The position numbers were made by a program, and so were the translations under genes. From the IMG/VR virus record IMGVR_UViG_3300009146_000018, positions 1 to 47,110 of that record: a DNA stretch of 47,110 bases. One strand, 5' to 3'. The notes below the pieces were generated by a model that saw only the letters and a list, made by a program, of their open reading frames with translations, had not been told where the DNA came from and made no database searches. The stretch comes from a virus. Below are positions 27,504 through 34,959 of the stretch, piece by piece. Position 1 is the stretch's first letter. Every line of letters begins with the position of its first letter.

Positions 27504-28797
27504 TTGTTGTTATGTTGGTTTGATTAGTAAATACTTCTGTTTCCGGTGTTATTACCTCTTCTTCAGATTCCTGTATCTCTACACTTTCTATACTAGCAAC
27601 TAATTCATCATCTGAAGTTTCAAAATTGTCTTCAGCTGCAAATTCTGATACTGGTTCTTCAATTACTTCTGGTTCTTGAGCTATTACCTCTTCTATATGT
27701 TCAATTACATTAACAACAGGTGTAAAATCAACTGCTGTTTCATACATATAGTTAGTATTTAATATACCTAGTAGTTCAGGATTAACAGTAACTGTTTTTA
27801 CTTGAAACACACTTGTTGTATTTCTACCAATAACCTCTTCATTATACTTATCAAGAAGAACATTTAACATATCTGTTGTAAGTACATTTCTAGTCTTAAG
27901 TCTTTCTACTATATAATCAAGATCAATTCTATCATAGTGAAAACTTTTAATATTAAAATAAGTAACTAAAGATTTAAAGTTTACATGGTTCTTAGTTGAT
28001 TGATTACACATTACATTTTGGAATTCTTTAAATAAAATACCTAAATACAACATGCTTTCTTTATACTTTGAATTAGCCATTATCTCCATAGCTAATACAT
28101 GATTATCAGTATCAGAACTTTTAAATAAGTTAGACAGCTGGTCAAAAGTAGTAGCATCAATAACAACTGCATCATCACCGTTAAGTATATCTAGTAAATG
28201 TACTTCATCAGTAATTGTTTTACCTTTTATCTCATCAAATAAATTAACATATTCTTTATCAAGCATATATACTCTTTGACTATTTACAGTTTCATCATCA
28301 TGAATAATAGTTAAATTTGAAAAGTTTGGTAAATCTTCATCAGTCAAATCTGCTCTGGTACTATGTTCACAGATAACATATTCTTCAGTATAGAATTCTA
28401 AAGCTTGCCTCACATTTTCTACATGTTGCTCATCCATATAAGATTTATATTCTTCTACATATTCTTTAAAATAACTTGTTGGTATTTTATAATACCAATT
28501 TCTTGTAGTTACTTTATTTATAGTATTCTTACTTGCAAAAATATGGGTTGCATTTTCAGGATCTCTTGTAACTTTAATTCCATAGTTTGTAGCTAAATCT
28601 TTTAGTTTTATTCTAGGAATGTTTACATCTGGTAAGAAATAGAATCTATCACCTTTTTGAGGTACATAAGGTGTATTATCTAAACTAAATAAATCATTTT
28701 CAAAAGATCCAGCAAATGGATTAATATGTATATCAATACTCTGAAGTGAATTATTATTCCATCTTAATGTTGTATTAATTTTTAATAGCATTTTCAT
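27478..28797 (-). CDS. Hypothetical protein with acidic C-terminal tail
   Basis: 439 residues. The N-terminal part contains YGIKVTRDPENATHIFAS (about 72-89), faintly like a BRCT strand-helix pattern. A short repeat-like motif SSDTDNHVLAMEIM is at 227-240; the same pattern occurs in the proteins at 32447-32842 and 41524-41955. Residues from about 365 on are acidic and end NDSDIDWF, an SSB-like tip. It precedes the RecE-like nuclease and overlaps it by 26 bases. The tail suggests protein-protein recruitment in the replisome; the biochemical function is unknown. Confidence 0.7.
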   Translation of the reverse strand: MKMLLKINTTLRWNNNSLQSIDIHINPFAGSFENDLFSLDNTPYVPQKGDRFYFLPDVNIPRIKLKDLATNYGIKVTRDPENATHIFASKNTINKVTTRNWYYKIPTSYFKEYVEEYKSYMDEQHVENVRQALEFYTEEYVICEHSTRADLTDEDLPNFSNLTIIHDDETVNSQRVYMLDKEYVNLFDEIKGKTITDEVHLLDILNGDDAVVIDATTFDQLSNLFKSSDTDNHVLAMEIMANSKYKESMLYLGILFKEFQNVMCNQSTKNHVNFKSLVTYFNIKSFHYDRIDLDYIVERLKTRNVLTTDMLNVLLDKYNEEVIGRNTTSVFQVKTVTVNPELLGILNTNYMYETAVDFTPVVNVIEHIEEVIAQEPEVIEEPVSEFAAEDNFETSDDELVASIESVEIQESEEEVITPETEVFTNQTNITTNDSDIDWF

Positions 28798-28813
28798 ATT
28801 AGTTTTAATTAAT

Positions 28814-28844
28814 AAAAAATAGAGGAGGAATTACCCTCCTCTAT
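28814..28844 (-). terminator. Strong terminator after the MoxR-type gene
   Basis: A perfect 10-bp stem on the minus strand, ATAGAGGAGG, loop GTAATT, CCTCCTCTAT, followed by TTTTTATT. It lies 55 bases past the stop at 28899 and just before the gene starting at 28797. Apart from it the 28798-28898 gap holds nothing I recognise. Confidence 0.88.
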
Positions 28845-28898
28845 ATTTGATTTGTAACTTAATTATTGTTTTTAAACAGGGGACTGATTTACCATTAA

Positions 28899-29648
28899 TT
28901 ACTTAACAGCCATCTTCACCACATTCTGATTCATCATCAATGGTGCAAACTTAACCTTGTTACCATTAACTATCTCTTTAATCATATAATATCTAAGATC
29001 ATCAGTGAATGCATCACAATCAGTAGTTAACTTTATAATTCTCTGAATCATTGGTGCAGGAATAGCTTTCTTCTCTGCAAATACAAGAGAATAATTTATC
29101 AACCTAGTTGCAATTATACTTGAGATATCAGCACGGAAGTCATTATCTTTTCCTACAGCAGAAGACAATGCTCCCATTACATATGCTTCATCTTTGGTTA
29201 AGGTATCTTCTGGAGAAATAATCCTATCTAGTTTATTATTAATAAACATAGTAAACATTGCTGCAAAATCAGAACCAACAGAACCTTCACCAATCATTTG
29301 GATAATAGGTAAGTTATCTTCAAACTTTGGTATAGAGCTAATACCATTAAAGAATGTAGTTATAGCTCTTGGATTAATTCTTTGAGTAACTAATTCAGGA
29401 TGCATTAACATAAAATTTATACATCTACCATCAATGTTTGCAAGCTCTGCCCATTTAGCCCATACATTTATATCAAATTTTAATTCTGTAGATATAAATC
29501 TAGTCTTTTGAGCAACATCTAAGCTAGTTACATTATAATCTCCATTATCTGGATTAGTAGTTAAGATTACATGCCAGTTTTTTGGTAATTTCCATGAAAC
29601 ATACTCTTGTCTGTCAAGAATCTCCATAGTTGCTTGCATAAAGCGGTG
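28899..29648 (-). CDS. MoxR-type AAA+ ATPase, exon 2
   Basis: The 3' exon encodes 249 residues from HRFMQATMEIL. The segment WHVILTTNP is the sensor-1 strand, followed by VAQKTRF and a helical lid domain. Read alone, an ATG at 29651 would give a 250-residue protein lacking a P-loop; joined to exon 1 (30697-31116) it gives a 389-residue ATPase reading TRAD-HRFMQ across the junction, as expected for the family. MoxR-type ATPases act with VWA-domain partners as remodelling chaperones, and that partner is encoded just upstream at 31137-32447. The splice sites are supported by P1 and P10 pairings of the intron. Confidence 0.85.
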   Translation of the reverse strand, partial: HRFMQATMEILDRQEYVSWKLPKNWHVILTTNPDNGDYNVTSLDVAQKTRFISTELKFDINVWAKWAELANIDGRCINFMLMHPELVTQRINPRAITTFFNGISSIPKFEDNLPIIQMIGEGSVGSDFAAMFTMFINNKLDRIISPEDTLTKDEAYVMGALSSAVGKDNDFRADISSIIATRLINYSLVFAEKKAIPAPMIQRIIKLTTDCDAFTDDLRYYMIKEIVNGNKVKFAPLMMNQNVVKMAVK

Positions 29649-30696
29649 CATTATTGTTAACTCATAGGCTCTTTATCCTATGATTCTGTAGTTTCTTTTA
29701 GATTATATCTACAGGTCAGACTATATCATCACATATTCCTATGTGTCATGCGCTCTTGGTATTTTACTGCCTGTTCTAGGCTCCATATACTAGTCGTTGC
29801 ACCTTCCTTACATCCCTATAAGGCTTGGCTCAGGATTGTCCATCTCTGGAGTTTCCCTGAATTCACATGATTTATTGCGGACCACCCGCTTTATGCTTTT
29901 TTCCATCTATAACCACCAGCAGTTAAGTCTTTAGATATTGCTCTATTAATATTAGAGATACCAAGTTTCTTATTTGCTTGAGTTATAGACTCCCATCTTT
30001 TGATAAAAATATTATCATTAGTATATTGTACTACTGGTTCCAACTTATATTTTGTATCTCTAGAAAAAACTAGATCAACTTTATTATAAGCCCAAACATA
30101 ACCTCCGGCAGAAGTTTGTTTTCCATCACATACTGCTTTTATACTATTAACACTTTTGGCATTAATAGATTTAACAGCAGCCGTAAGAGATTCAAAACTT
30201 TCTAAATACTCACCTTTATCAAGTGAATACTTATGTACTGCTTTAAGATTATGAGGTTTTAGACCATTTGCATAAGCTTTTTTCTTAGCTACACTTATCC
30301 TTTGTTTACATACATCATCTCTAACTAAAGTTTGAGGATCTAATATGTGATTTATATAAGGATTAATTGTACTAATGTAGTAAGCTTCTCTTTCTATTAA
30401 AATATCATCAGAACATTCTTCTATAACAGTAAAATAAATTTCTTCTTTACTATACTTATTATATAAGTTTTGCATTGTTCTGTTATGATGTTTTAGATTT
30501 TCAAGAGACCACAAATGGTGTTTTAACCTATGACCAATATTACAAGAGCTACCAATGTACTCTTTATCATTAATTTTAATTTTGTAGATTCCTATACTCT
30601 TTAATGCTGTCTTAAGAGTTTGTGTATTTAATTTTTCCATATCACAAAGATAATTAAATTATTCACACTAACACTAGTAGACTGCATATTTTGTTA
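29649..30696 (-). mobile_element. Group I self-splicing intron with homing endonuclease in the P1 loop
   Basis: The intron is 1048 bases. Core elements on the minus strand: P-like AATTCAGGGAAACT (29850-29863), Q-like AATCCTGAGCC (29827-29837), R-like GTGCAACGACTAG (29790-29802) and S-like GATATAGTC (29719-29727). Exon 1 ends TGCGGAT and pairs with the guide GTCCGCA (7 bp with U-G at the splice site). Bases GGTG directly before the guide pair with exon 2 CACC (P10). The intron ends with G at 29649. The guide lies after the endonuclease ORF, so that ORF sits inside the P1 loop. Confidence 0.9.
29891..30640 (-). CDS. GIY-YIG homing endonuclease (intron-encoded)
   Basis: 249 residues. GIYKI at 17-21 and KEYIGSS at 26-32 are the GIY and YIG elements, followed by HRLKHHLW (catalytic Arg region) and EREAYYIS, carrying the conserved Glu. 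The C-terminal half has two similar DNA-binding modules: VHKYSLDKGEYLESFESL to TSAGGYVW and VVQYTNDNIFIKRWESI to TAGGYRW, typical NUMOD-like repeats. It would cut intronless alleles of the ATPase gene and spread the intron. It lies wholly inside the intron, in the same direction as the host gene. Confidence 0.93.
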   Translation of the reverse strand: MEKLNTQTLKTALKSIGIYKIKINDKEYIGSSCNIGHRLKHHLWSLENLKHHNRTMQNLYNKYSKEEIYFTVIEECSDDILIEREAYYISTINPYINHILDPQTLVRDDVCKQRISVAKKKAYANGLKPHNLKAVHKYSLDKGEYLESFESLTAAVKSINAKSVNSIKAVCDGKQTSAGGYVWAYNKVDLVFSRDTKYKLEPVVQYTNDNIFIKRWESITQANKKLGISNINRAISKDLTAGGYRWKKA

Positions 30697-31116
30697 ATCC
30701 GCACGAGTATAGTCATCTAATATAAGAAAGCCACCTTCTCCCTTACCTTGAATCCACTCAGGAGCAGCATGCGCCATTCTCTTATCTATAACTTTATAAC
30801 CTTTTGCACTAGCTGCACTTATCTGAGCTTCATTAATCCAAGTTGTTTTACCTTCTGCATTCTGGATCTGAAATTCTTTAACAGGAAAACCAACCAAGTC
30901 ACCTAATTCTTCTAATTGAGACAAGTTAAGTTTAACAACTTGCATATTAAGTTCTTTACCTAACTGCATAATTGCTGAAGTTTTACCCAAACCAGCATCA
31001 CCTTCAATATTTATAGCCACAGGAACTTTACCTTCAGACTGAATATGTTGGTTATTCTTAACCATGTGTTTAATAAAACTTTTTAACTCTTCTACATTTA
31101 ATTTAACTTGACTCAT
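30697..31116 (-). CDS. MoxR-type AAA+ ATPase, exon 1
   Basis: The 5' exon encodes 140 residues. Walker A is GDAGLGKT (39-46) and Walker B is FLILDDYTRAD (130-140). Without splicing the frame runs into TAA at 30696-30694, giving an inactive fragment. With splicing it continues in frame into exon 2. The intron sits immediately after Walker B, a highly conserved site, as homing introns prefer. The gene follows the VWA/zincin gene by 20 bases. The pair may remodel a phage or host complex; in related bacterial pairs the target is usually a metal-dependent enzyme or complex. Confidence 0.88.
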
Positions 31117-31136
31117 CTTCTTTAATTTTTAATATT

Positions 31137-32447
31137 TTATAACTCTAATTTAATAATTCTACCCGGTAAACTATCATTCATGTGAGATCTTTCTGAAAGA
31201 ACCCAAAGTACATTTCCTTTAGGAACAACCTCAGTTGTACATTCACCGTCAGTGAAATAAACTAAACTAGTATATTTCCTTAAGTTACCATTATAATACT
31301 CTAAGACAGGATCAAATTCAGTTCCTCCTCTACCTTTTATATCTATCTCATGTTTACCTCTATAAGGTTCAACACTATTAATTTTTGTATCACATTGAAT
31401 TACTGTGATATCAACACCTGCTTTATAGATATGATGTATCTCATTCATAAATTCTGCTAATTCAGCATCACATACAGAACCTGATGTATCTATACCTAAC
31501 AACATATGTTGTCTCATTTTAATCTTTAAACCAGGATTATCAGAAAATCTTTTATTCTCTTTTCTCCTTATTTTCTTAGTATATATCTTTGTACTTACAC
31601 CTGTAAATCTTCTGATATAACCTCTCCAATCAAACTTAGCTACTTTAATTTCTTCAATAACAATAACACTTTGAATTTCTCCTGGAACATTACCTCTTTT
31701 CTTTATAGTTTGTTCCTGAGCATCATTAAGTACTTTTTGTAATTGCTTTTCTATTAGCTTTTGCTCAGCTTCACTTAAATTTTCAAATTCTTCCCATGTA
31801 GGATGTTCAGCACCAGTGTTCATTTCATTATCCATCTGATCACATAATTGATCAAACATCTCTGAACCACTAGTTCCATCTTTGTCTTTTTTATCTTTAG
31901 CTTCTTTCAATTTATCATAATAATATCTTGAACCAGCTTTAAGATCTAAGTCTAACTCATCATAATCTTCAATCATAATACCACGAGACGGGATCTTACT
32001 ATTAATAAGCTCCAACTCTTCAGTAGATGCACCAGCTTCTTTTGCTGTTTTATATTCATTGATTACAGCTTCTTTAAGAGCTTTATACTCTTCAGTGGAT
32101 AGTTCTCCACCAGGAAGCCAAGATGTATCAATATATTGATTAATTTCCATGTCCATAGCAATGTTGGCCAATCTCTTATCACTAAACTTAAAATAAGTAG
32201 TGAGATGACCAAATGCAATGTGTAATAACTCATGTTTTAACAGACCAAGTCTATGTTGTTCACTAAGACCTATCCAAAAATCATCATTTATAGTTAACTG
32301 ATAATTTATTCCATTTTTACTAACACCTGCAGTAGGGACTCTTTTCATGTCCCATACTTTATTTAACATAATAAGAAAGAAACCATAATAAGGTTCTTTC
32401 AACATTAAGTCTTTACTTGTTCTACTTAAACTATCTACTTTATCCAT
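31137..32447 (-). CDS. Zincin-like plus VWA-domain partner of the MoxR ATPase
   Basis: 436 residues. HELLHIAFGH at 72-81 is a zincin motif (HExxH plus a further His), as in the N-terminal putative metallopeptidase region of DUF2201 proteins. DTSGSV at 320-325 is the MIDAS motif of a C-terminal VWA-like domain, with TDGE at about 399-402. A charged helical linker (KEAKDKKDKDGTSGSEM) joins them. DUF2201 proteins are usually encoded next to MoxR ATPases, as here. The complex probably uses ATP to remodel a client bound through the VWA domain. Whether the HExxH site cleaves peptide bonds is unknown. Confidence 0.85.
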   Translation of the reverse strand: MDKVDSLSRTSKDLMLKEPYYGFFLIMLNKVWDMKRVPTAGVSKNGINYQLTINDDFWIGLSEQHRLGLLKHELLHIAFGHLTTYFKFSDKRLANIAMDMEINQYIDTSWLPGGELSTEEYKALKEAVINEYKTAKEAGASTEELELINSKIPSRGIMIEDYDELDLDLKAGSRYYYDKLKEAKDKKDKDGTSGSEMFDQLCDQMDNEMNTGAEHPTWEEFENLSEAEQKLIEKQLQKVLNDAQEQTIKKRGNVPGEIQSVIVIEEIKVAKFDWRGYIRRFTGVSTKIYTKKIRRKENKRFSDNPGLKIKMRQHMLLGIDTSGSVCDAELAEFMNEIHHIYKAGVDITVIQCDTKINSVEPYRGKHEIDIKGRGGTEFDPVLEYYNGNLRKYTSLVYFTDGECTTEVVPKGNVLWVLSERSHMNDSLPGRIIKLEL

Positions 32448-32842
32448 TAATTTTTAAATTTTATACTTATATCAAATTTATCAGTAGGATATCCTAAATC
32501 ATTTAAATAACCTATCATATCTCTAATGAACAATTCCATGAATAATTCCATACAGTCATTAGTAGCTTTAACATTTTTTAGTAATGTTAAGCACTTAGGA
32601 CTTGTTAATGGACCTGCCTCAAGTATTATATCTTTAATTTTTTTCCAGATTGAAGAACAATTAGTTTCCCAATCTTCATTTTTCATCTTAGAATATCTAT
32701 ACAACAAAATCAGATTACCTTTATACTTTTCTACATCAGAATTATTAATCAGTTGATATGCTAAATACTTATTATCAGTATCAGAAGATAATAACATATT
32801 TAGAATATTCTCTGTTTCTTTTTTATCATAAACCATTTTCAT
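32447..32842 (-). CDS. Hypothetical helical protein with SxDxDN motif
   Basis: 131 residues, helical throughout. SSDTDNKYLAYQLI (19-32) matches a motif in two other proteins of the window (27478-28797 and 41524-41955) and resembles the short helical repeats of Bacteroidetes proteins beginning LLxSxDxxNxxLA. The stop overlaps the start of the VWA gene by one base (TAATG), so it may be functionally tied to it. Confidence 0.65.
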   Translation of the reverse strand: MKMVYDKKETENILNMLLSSDTDNKYLAYQLINNSDVEKYKGNLILLYRYSKMKNEDWETNCSSIWKKIKDIILEAGPLTSPKCLTLLKNVKATNDCMELFMELFIRDMIGYLNDLGYPTDKFDISIKFKN

Positions 32843-32934
32843 ATTCTTGATATTACTAAATAATTTGCATATGCATCTTCATATGTCATAGCCCAGATTC
32901 TGTAGCCATCAATTATAAACAGTTGTTTTTCCAT
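32839..32934 (-). CDS. 31-residue micro-protein
   Basis: ATG at 32934-32932, TGA at 32841-32839. The product begins MEKQLFIIDGYRIWAMTYED. It overlaps the stop of the gene upstream (TGATG) and the start of the gene downstream by four bases (ATGA), exactly the pattern of real genes here. The start MEK with a Lys/Glu/Gln next is shared by several neighbours. Function unknown. Confidence 0.5.
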   Translation of the reverse strand: MEKQLFIIDGYRIWAMTYEDAYANYLVISRI

Positions 32935-33134
32935 CAGTCTTCTATTTTAAAAGTTTTAATCATAATTTCTTTGTCAGTTTTAAATAATTCTACAGCTTTT
33001 AAAAATCCAGCTTCATAACCTTCTTTAACTTCTTCATATCTCTCATATTTAGAAATATGATCTCCTTTTTCCATTTTATGTTTTGAGGTGGCATATTCAT
33101 CTGCTAATCCCCAATAATTAATTTCTTTTTCCAT
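32934..33134 (-). CDS. Small hypothetical protein
   Basis: A 66-residue charged helical protein (YERYEEVKEGYEAGFLKAVELF) ending MIKTFKIED. The ending is nearly the same as that of the next upstream gene (MIKTLKIED), and the DNA of the two 3' ends is similar as well, which points to a duplication of gene ends. Start overlaps the previous stop by one base. Confidence 0.65.
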   Translation of the reverse strand: MEKEINYWGLADEYATSKHKMEKGDHISKYERYEEVKEGYEAGFLKAVELFKTDKEIMIKTFKIED

Positions 33135-33475
33135 TAGTCTTCAATTTTTAAAGTTTTAATCATCCATTCCTTAGGTGTATTTATATTATCTACCCATTCT
33201 TTTGCACTTGGGATATAATTATTACAATCCTCTTTTACATGTTGTTCTCCAACATATCTTGTATATACAGTTTTACCATCTGAGTTGACAAAAGACATCC
33301 CAAATATCTTTTCACATTCAAATATACCTTCACTATGATGTCTAAACATTCTATGTTTACTATGACCAATCCATTTTTTAGTTTCATCAAACCAATTATG
33401 AATTGCAATGTAATCACTCCATTCTCCACCCCATTTTTTTACTGAGGATTTACAATGTTCTAGAGGATGTGCCAT
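33134..33475 (-). CDS. DUF6915-like phage protein
   Basis: 113 residues. The start MAHPLEHCKSSVKKWGGEWS, then YIAIHNWFDETKKW, HRMFRHHSEGIFECEKIFG and GEQHVKEDC, is a pattern I recognise from phage and bacterial proteins grouped as DUF6915. Conserved His and Cys residues (HRMFRHH, GEQHV, DC) could bind a metal or form an active site, but no activity is established to my knowledge. The C-terminal MIKTLKIED is shared with the neighbour downstream and may be an appended tail. Confidence 0.7.
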   Translation of the reverse strand: MAHPLEHCKSSVKKWGGEWSDYIAIHNWFDETKKWIGHSKHRMFRHHSEGIFECEKIFGMSFVNSDGKTVYTRYVGEQHVKEDCNNYIPSAKEWVDNINTPKEWMIKTLKIED

Positions 33476-33752
33476 TTTTTAATTTTTTAATTAAATTTTT
33501 TAAAACAATTAGTCTTTGTTTTTCTTCAAGAATCATAACACCTTTTGCATCTAGTTGTTCAAACAACCATTTAAATGCCTGCTGGTATAAAGGTGCTGAA
33601 CAATTAATACAATAACTTTGTATGTCTGTATTATGATAATTTACTGAATAGTAAAAGCTACCATTCAAATCATATTTACCAAAACATGGTTCATTAAAAC
33701 CTAGTTTTTTAAGCTTTAAAGCTTGTTTGTAGGGTACAAATTCTTTTTCCAT
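33450..33752 (-). CDS. Conserved hypothetical protein, paralogue of the next gene
   Basis: 100 residues beginning MEKEFVPYKQALKLKKLGFN, with EPCFG and APLYQQAFKWLFEQ following. This YKQAL-LGF-EPC-APLYQQ pattern is common in phage and prophage proteins of Bacteroidetes. The neighbour 33754-34131 has the same layout, so the two are tandem paralogues. The end overlaps the next gene by 26 bases. Function unknown. Confidence 0.7.
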   Translation of the reverse strand: MEKEFVPYKQALKLKKLGFNEPCFGKYDLNGSFYYSVNYHNTDIQSYCINCSAPLYQQAFKWLFEQLDAKGVMILEEKQRLIVLKNLIKKLKNGTSSRTL

Positions 33753-33753
33753 A

Positions 33754-34131
33754 TTATTTGTTTTTAATAAGTTCTATTAATTTATCTAAACAAGCTAATT
33801 CTGCTTCTTCATATGTTTTAACTATACCTGATACTTTAGCTTCATCATTCCATGTTATAGACCAATGATATTCTCCAGGTTTTACAATATTATAACTGAT
33901 AAAGTTAAACACTAGATTATGCTTCTCTCTAAACCATCTAAATACTTGTTGGTAAAGTGGTGCTTTAACAAGATTTCTATCAGAATTTAAGCAATCTACC
34001 ATTTGAAGTATTATTTGTCCTGTAGGTTTTCCCCATTCGGTCATAATAATATGTCTAGCTAAACAAGGTTCACCAAATCCTAACTCTTTAAGAGCTAATG
34101 CCTGTTTATATATTACAAACTCTTTTTCCAT
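33754..34131 (-). CDS. Conserved hypothetical protein (YKQAL/LGF/APLYQQ family)
   Basis: 125 residues. Begins MEKEFVIYKQALALKELGFG, then EPCLA, APLYQQVFRWFREKHNL and a C-terminal beta-helix part with YHWSITWNDEA. It is longer than its paralogue downstream and probably the intact form of the family. Often found in temperate and lytic Bacteroidetes phages without assigned function. Directly coupled to its neighbours with gaps of one base. Confidence 0.7.
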   Translation of the reverse strand: MEKEFVIYKQALALKELGFGEPCLARHIIMTEWGKPTGQIILQMVDCLNSDRNLVKAPLYQQVFRWFREKHNLVFNFISYNIVKPGEYHWSITWNDEAKVSGIVKTYEEAELACLDKLIELIKNK

Positions 34132-34132
34132 A

Positions 34133-34531
34133 TTATTTATTTACTATTGCTGCAGTTTCTATTAAATTACCATTGTGTACACTGTTTTCATATTCAGTAA
34201 CTCTTACACTAGTTTCCAATACAAATTTACCAGAAGGCACCATTATTTTTAAATTACCAAATCCACCATCATTGTTCCACCAATCTTCATATTCTTGAAT
34301 TATATGATGATCAGCAAACTTTTCAATTTGATCACATAATTCTTTTGATAAATTTCCTAGTGCAAATTCAAAATTATAATAATCAAAATCAAAACTTGTA
34401 TATTCATTTTTAGTATACAATATTTCTTCTATGGCTCCTGAGTCTCCTCCACCTTCAAAAGTTATATAAACACCTGTTACACCTAAATCTGCTAATTGCA
34501 GTAATGTGCTTGTCATTATAATATCATTCAT
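34133..34531 (-). CDS. DUF6878-like hypothetical protein
   Basis: 132 residues. The segments ITFEGGGDSGAIEEI (about 23-37) and EDWWNNDGGFGNLKIMV with SGKFVLETSVRV (about 81-110) resemble a widespread phage-associated family with GDSG and NNDGG motifs (DUF6878-like). Acidic surface overall. Proteins of this type lack a confirmed function. The family call is tentative. Confidence 0.6.
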   Translation of the reverse strand: MNDIIMTSTLLQLADLGVTGVYITFEGGGDSGAIEEILYTKNEYTSFDFDYYNFEFALGNLSKELCDQIEKFADHHIIQEYEDWWNNDGGFGNLKIMVPSGKFVLETSVRVTEYENSVHNGNLIETAAIVNK

Positions 34532-34533
34532 AA

Positions 34534-34959
34534 CTATTTAATTTTATAGAATCTTCCTAATATATTACCATTAAGATATTCTGGTTTTTCTAATACTTCA
34601 TACATAAACTGATGTTTTACTTCTTGGTATGTTAGCTCCATTGATGAGTAACATATTTTTAACATCTCTCTTTTAATCAGTACTCCTTTTTTGTAAGCTT
34701 CTTTTAATGTTATATTACTACTGTAATATCTCATAAAGTCAGGTTTAAGTTCTCTTTTATACTTTTTAAGCCTTTTATCAGTAGTCATAGCAAGTGCTTT
34801 CTTACCCAGAGGCTTTTTAATATTAGCAAAAAAGTTCTTTTTACCTATATACATAACAGACTTATTATCTATAATAGCTGTCATAATATAAACAAAACCT
34901 ACTGCTCCTTTTGGAATATCAATTTCATTAAAATCTACACCATTAATTGTCCAGCTCAT
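34534..34959 (-). CDS. SegE-like GIY-YIG endonuclease domain protein
   Basis: 141 residues. GFVYIMTAI followed by SVMYIGKKNFF is a GIY-YIG element of the SegE type. DFMRYYSSN and LTYQEVKHQFMYEVL, with a conserved Glu in the final helix, fit the rest of the fold. Freestanding enzymes of this type nick or cut phage DNA and can drive marker replacement. It overlaps the start of the primase gene region by four bases on the upstream side, so it is translated as part of the replication operon instead of as an independent insertion. Confidence 0.75.
   Translation of the reverse strand: MSWTINGVDFNEIDIPKGAVGFVYIMTAIIDNKSVMYIGKKNFFANIKKPLGKKALAMTTDKRLKKYKRELKPDFMRYYSSNITLKEAYKKGVLIKREMLKICYSSMELTYQEVKHQFMYEVLEKPEYLNGNILGRFYKIK

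Noticed and set aside
28899-31116. Two independent genes or a frameshifted pseudogene for the ATPase
   Set aside because: Group I core motifs plus P1 and P10 pairings restore one frame exactly, so splicing explains the split better.
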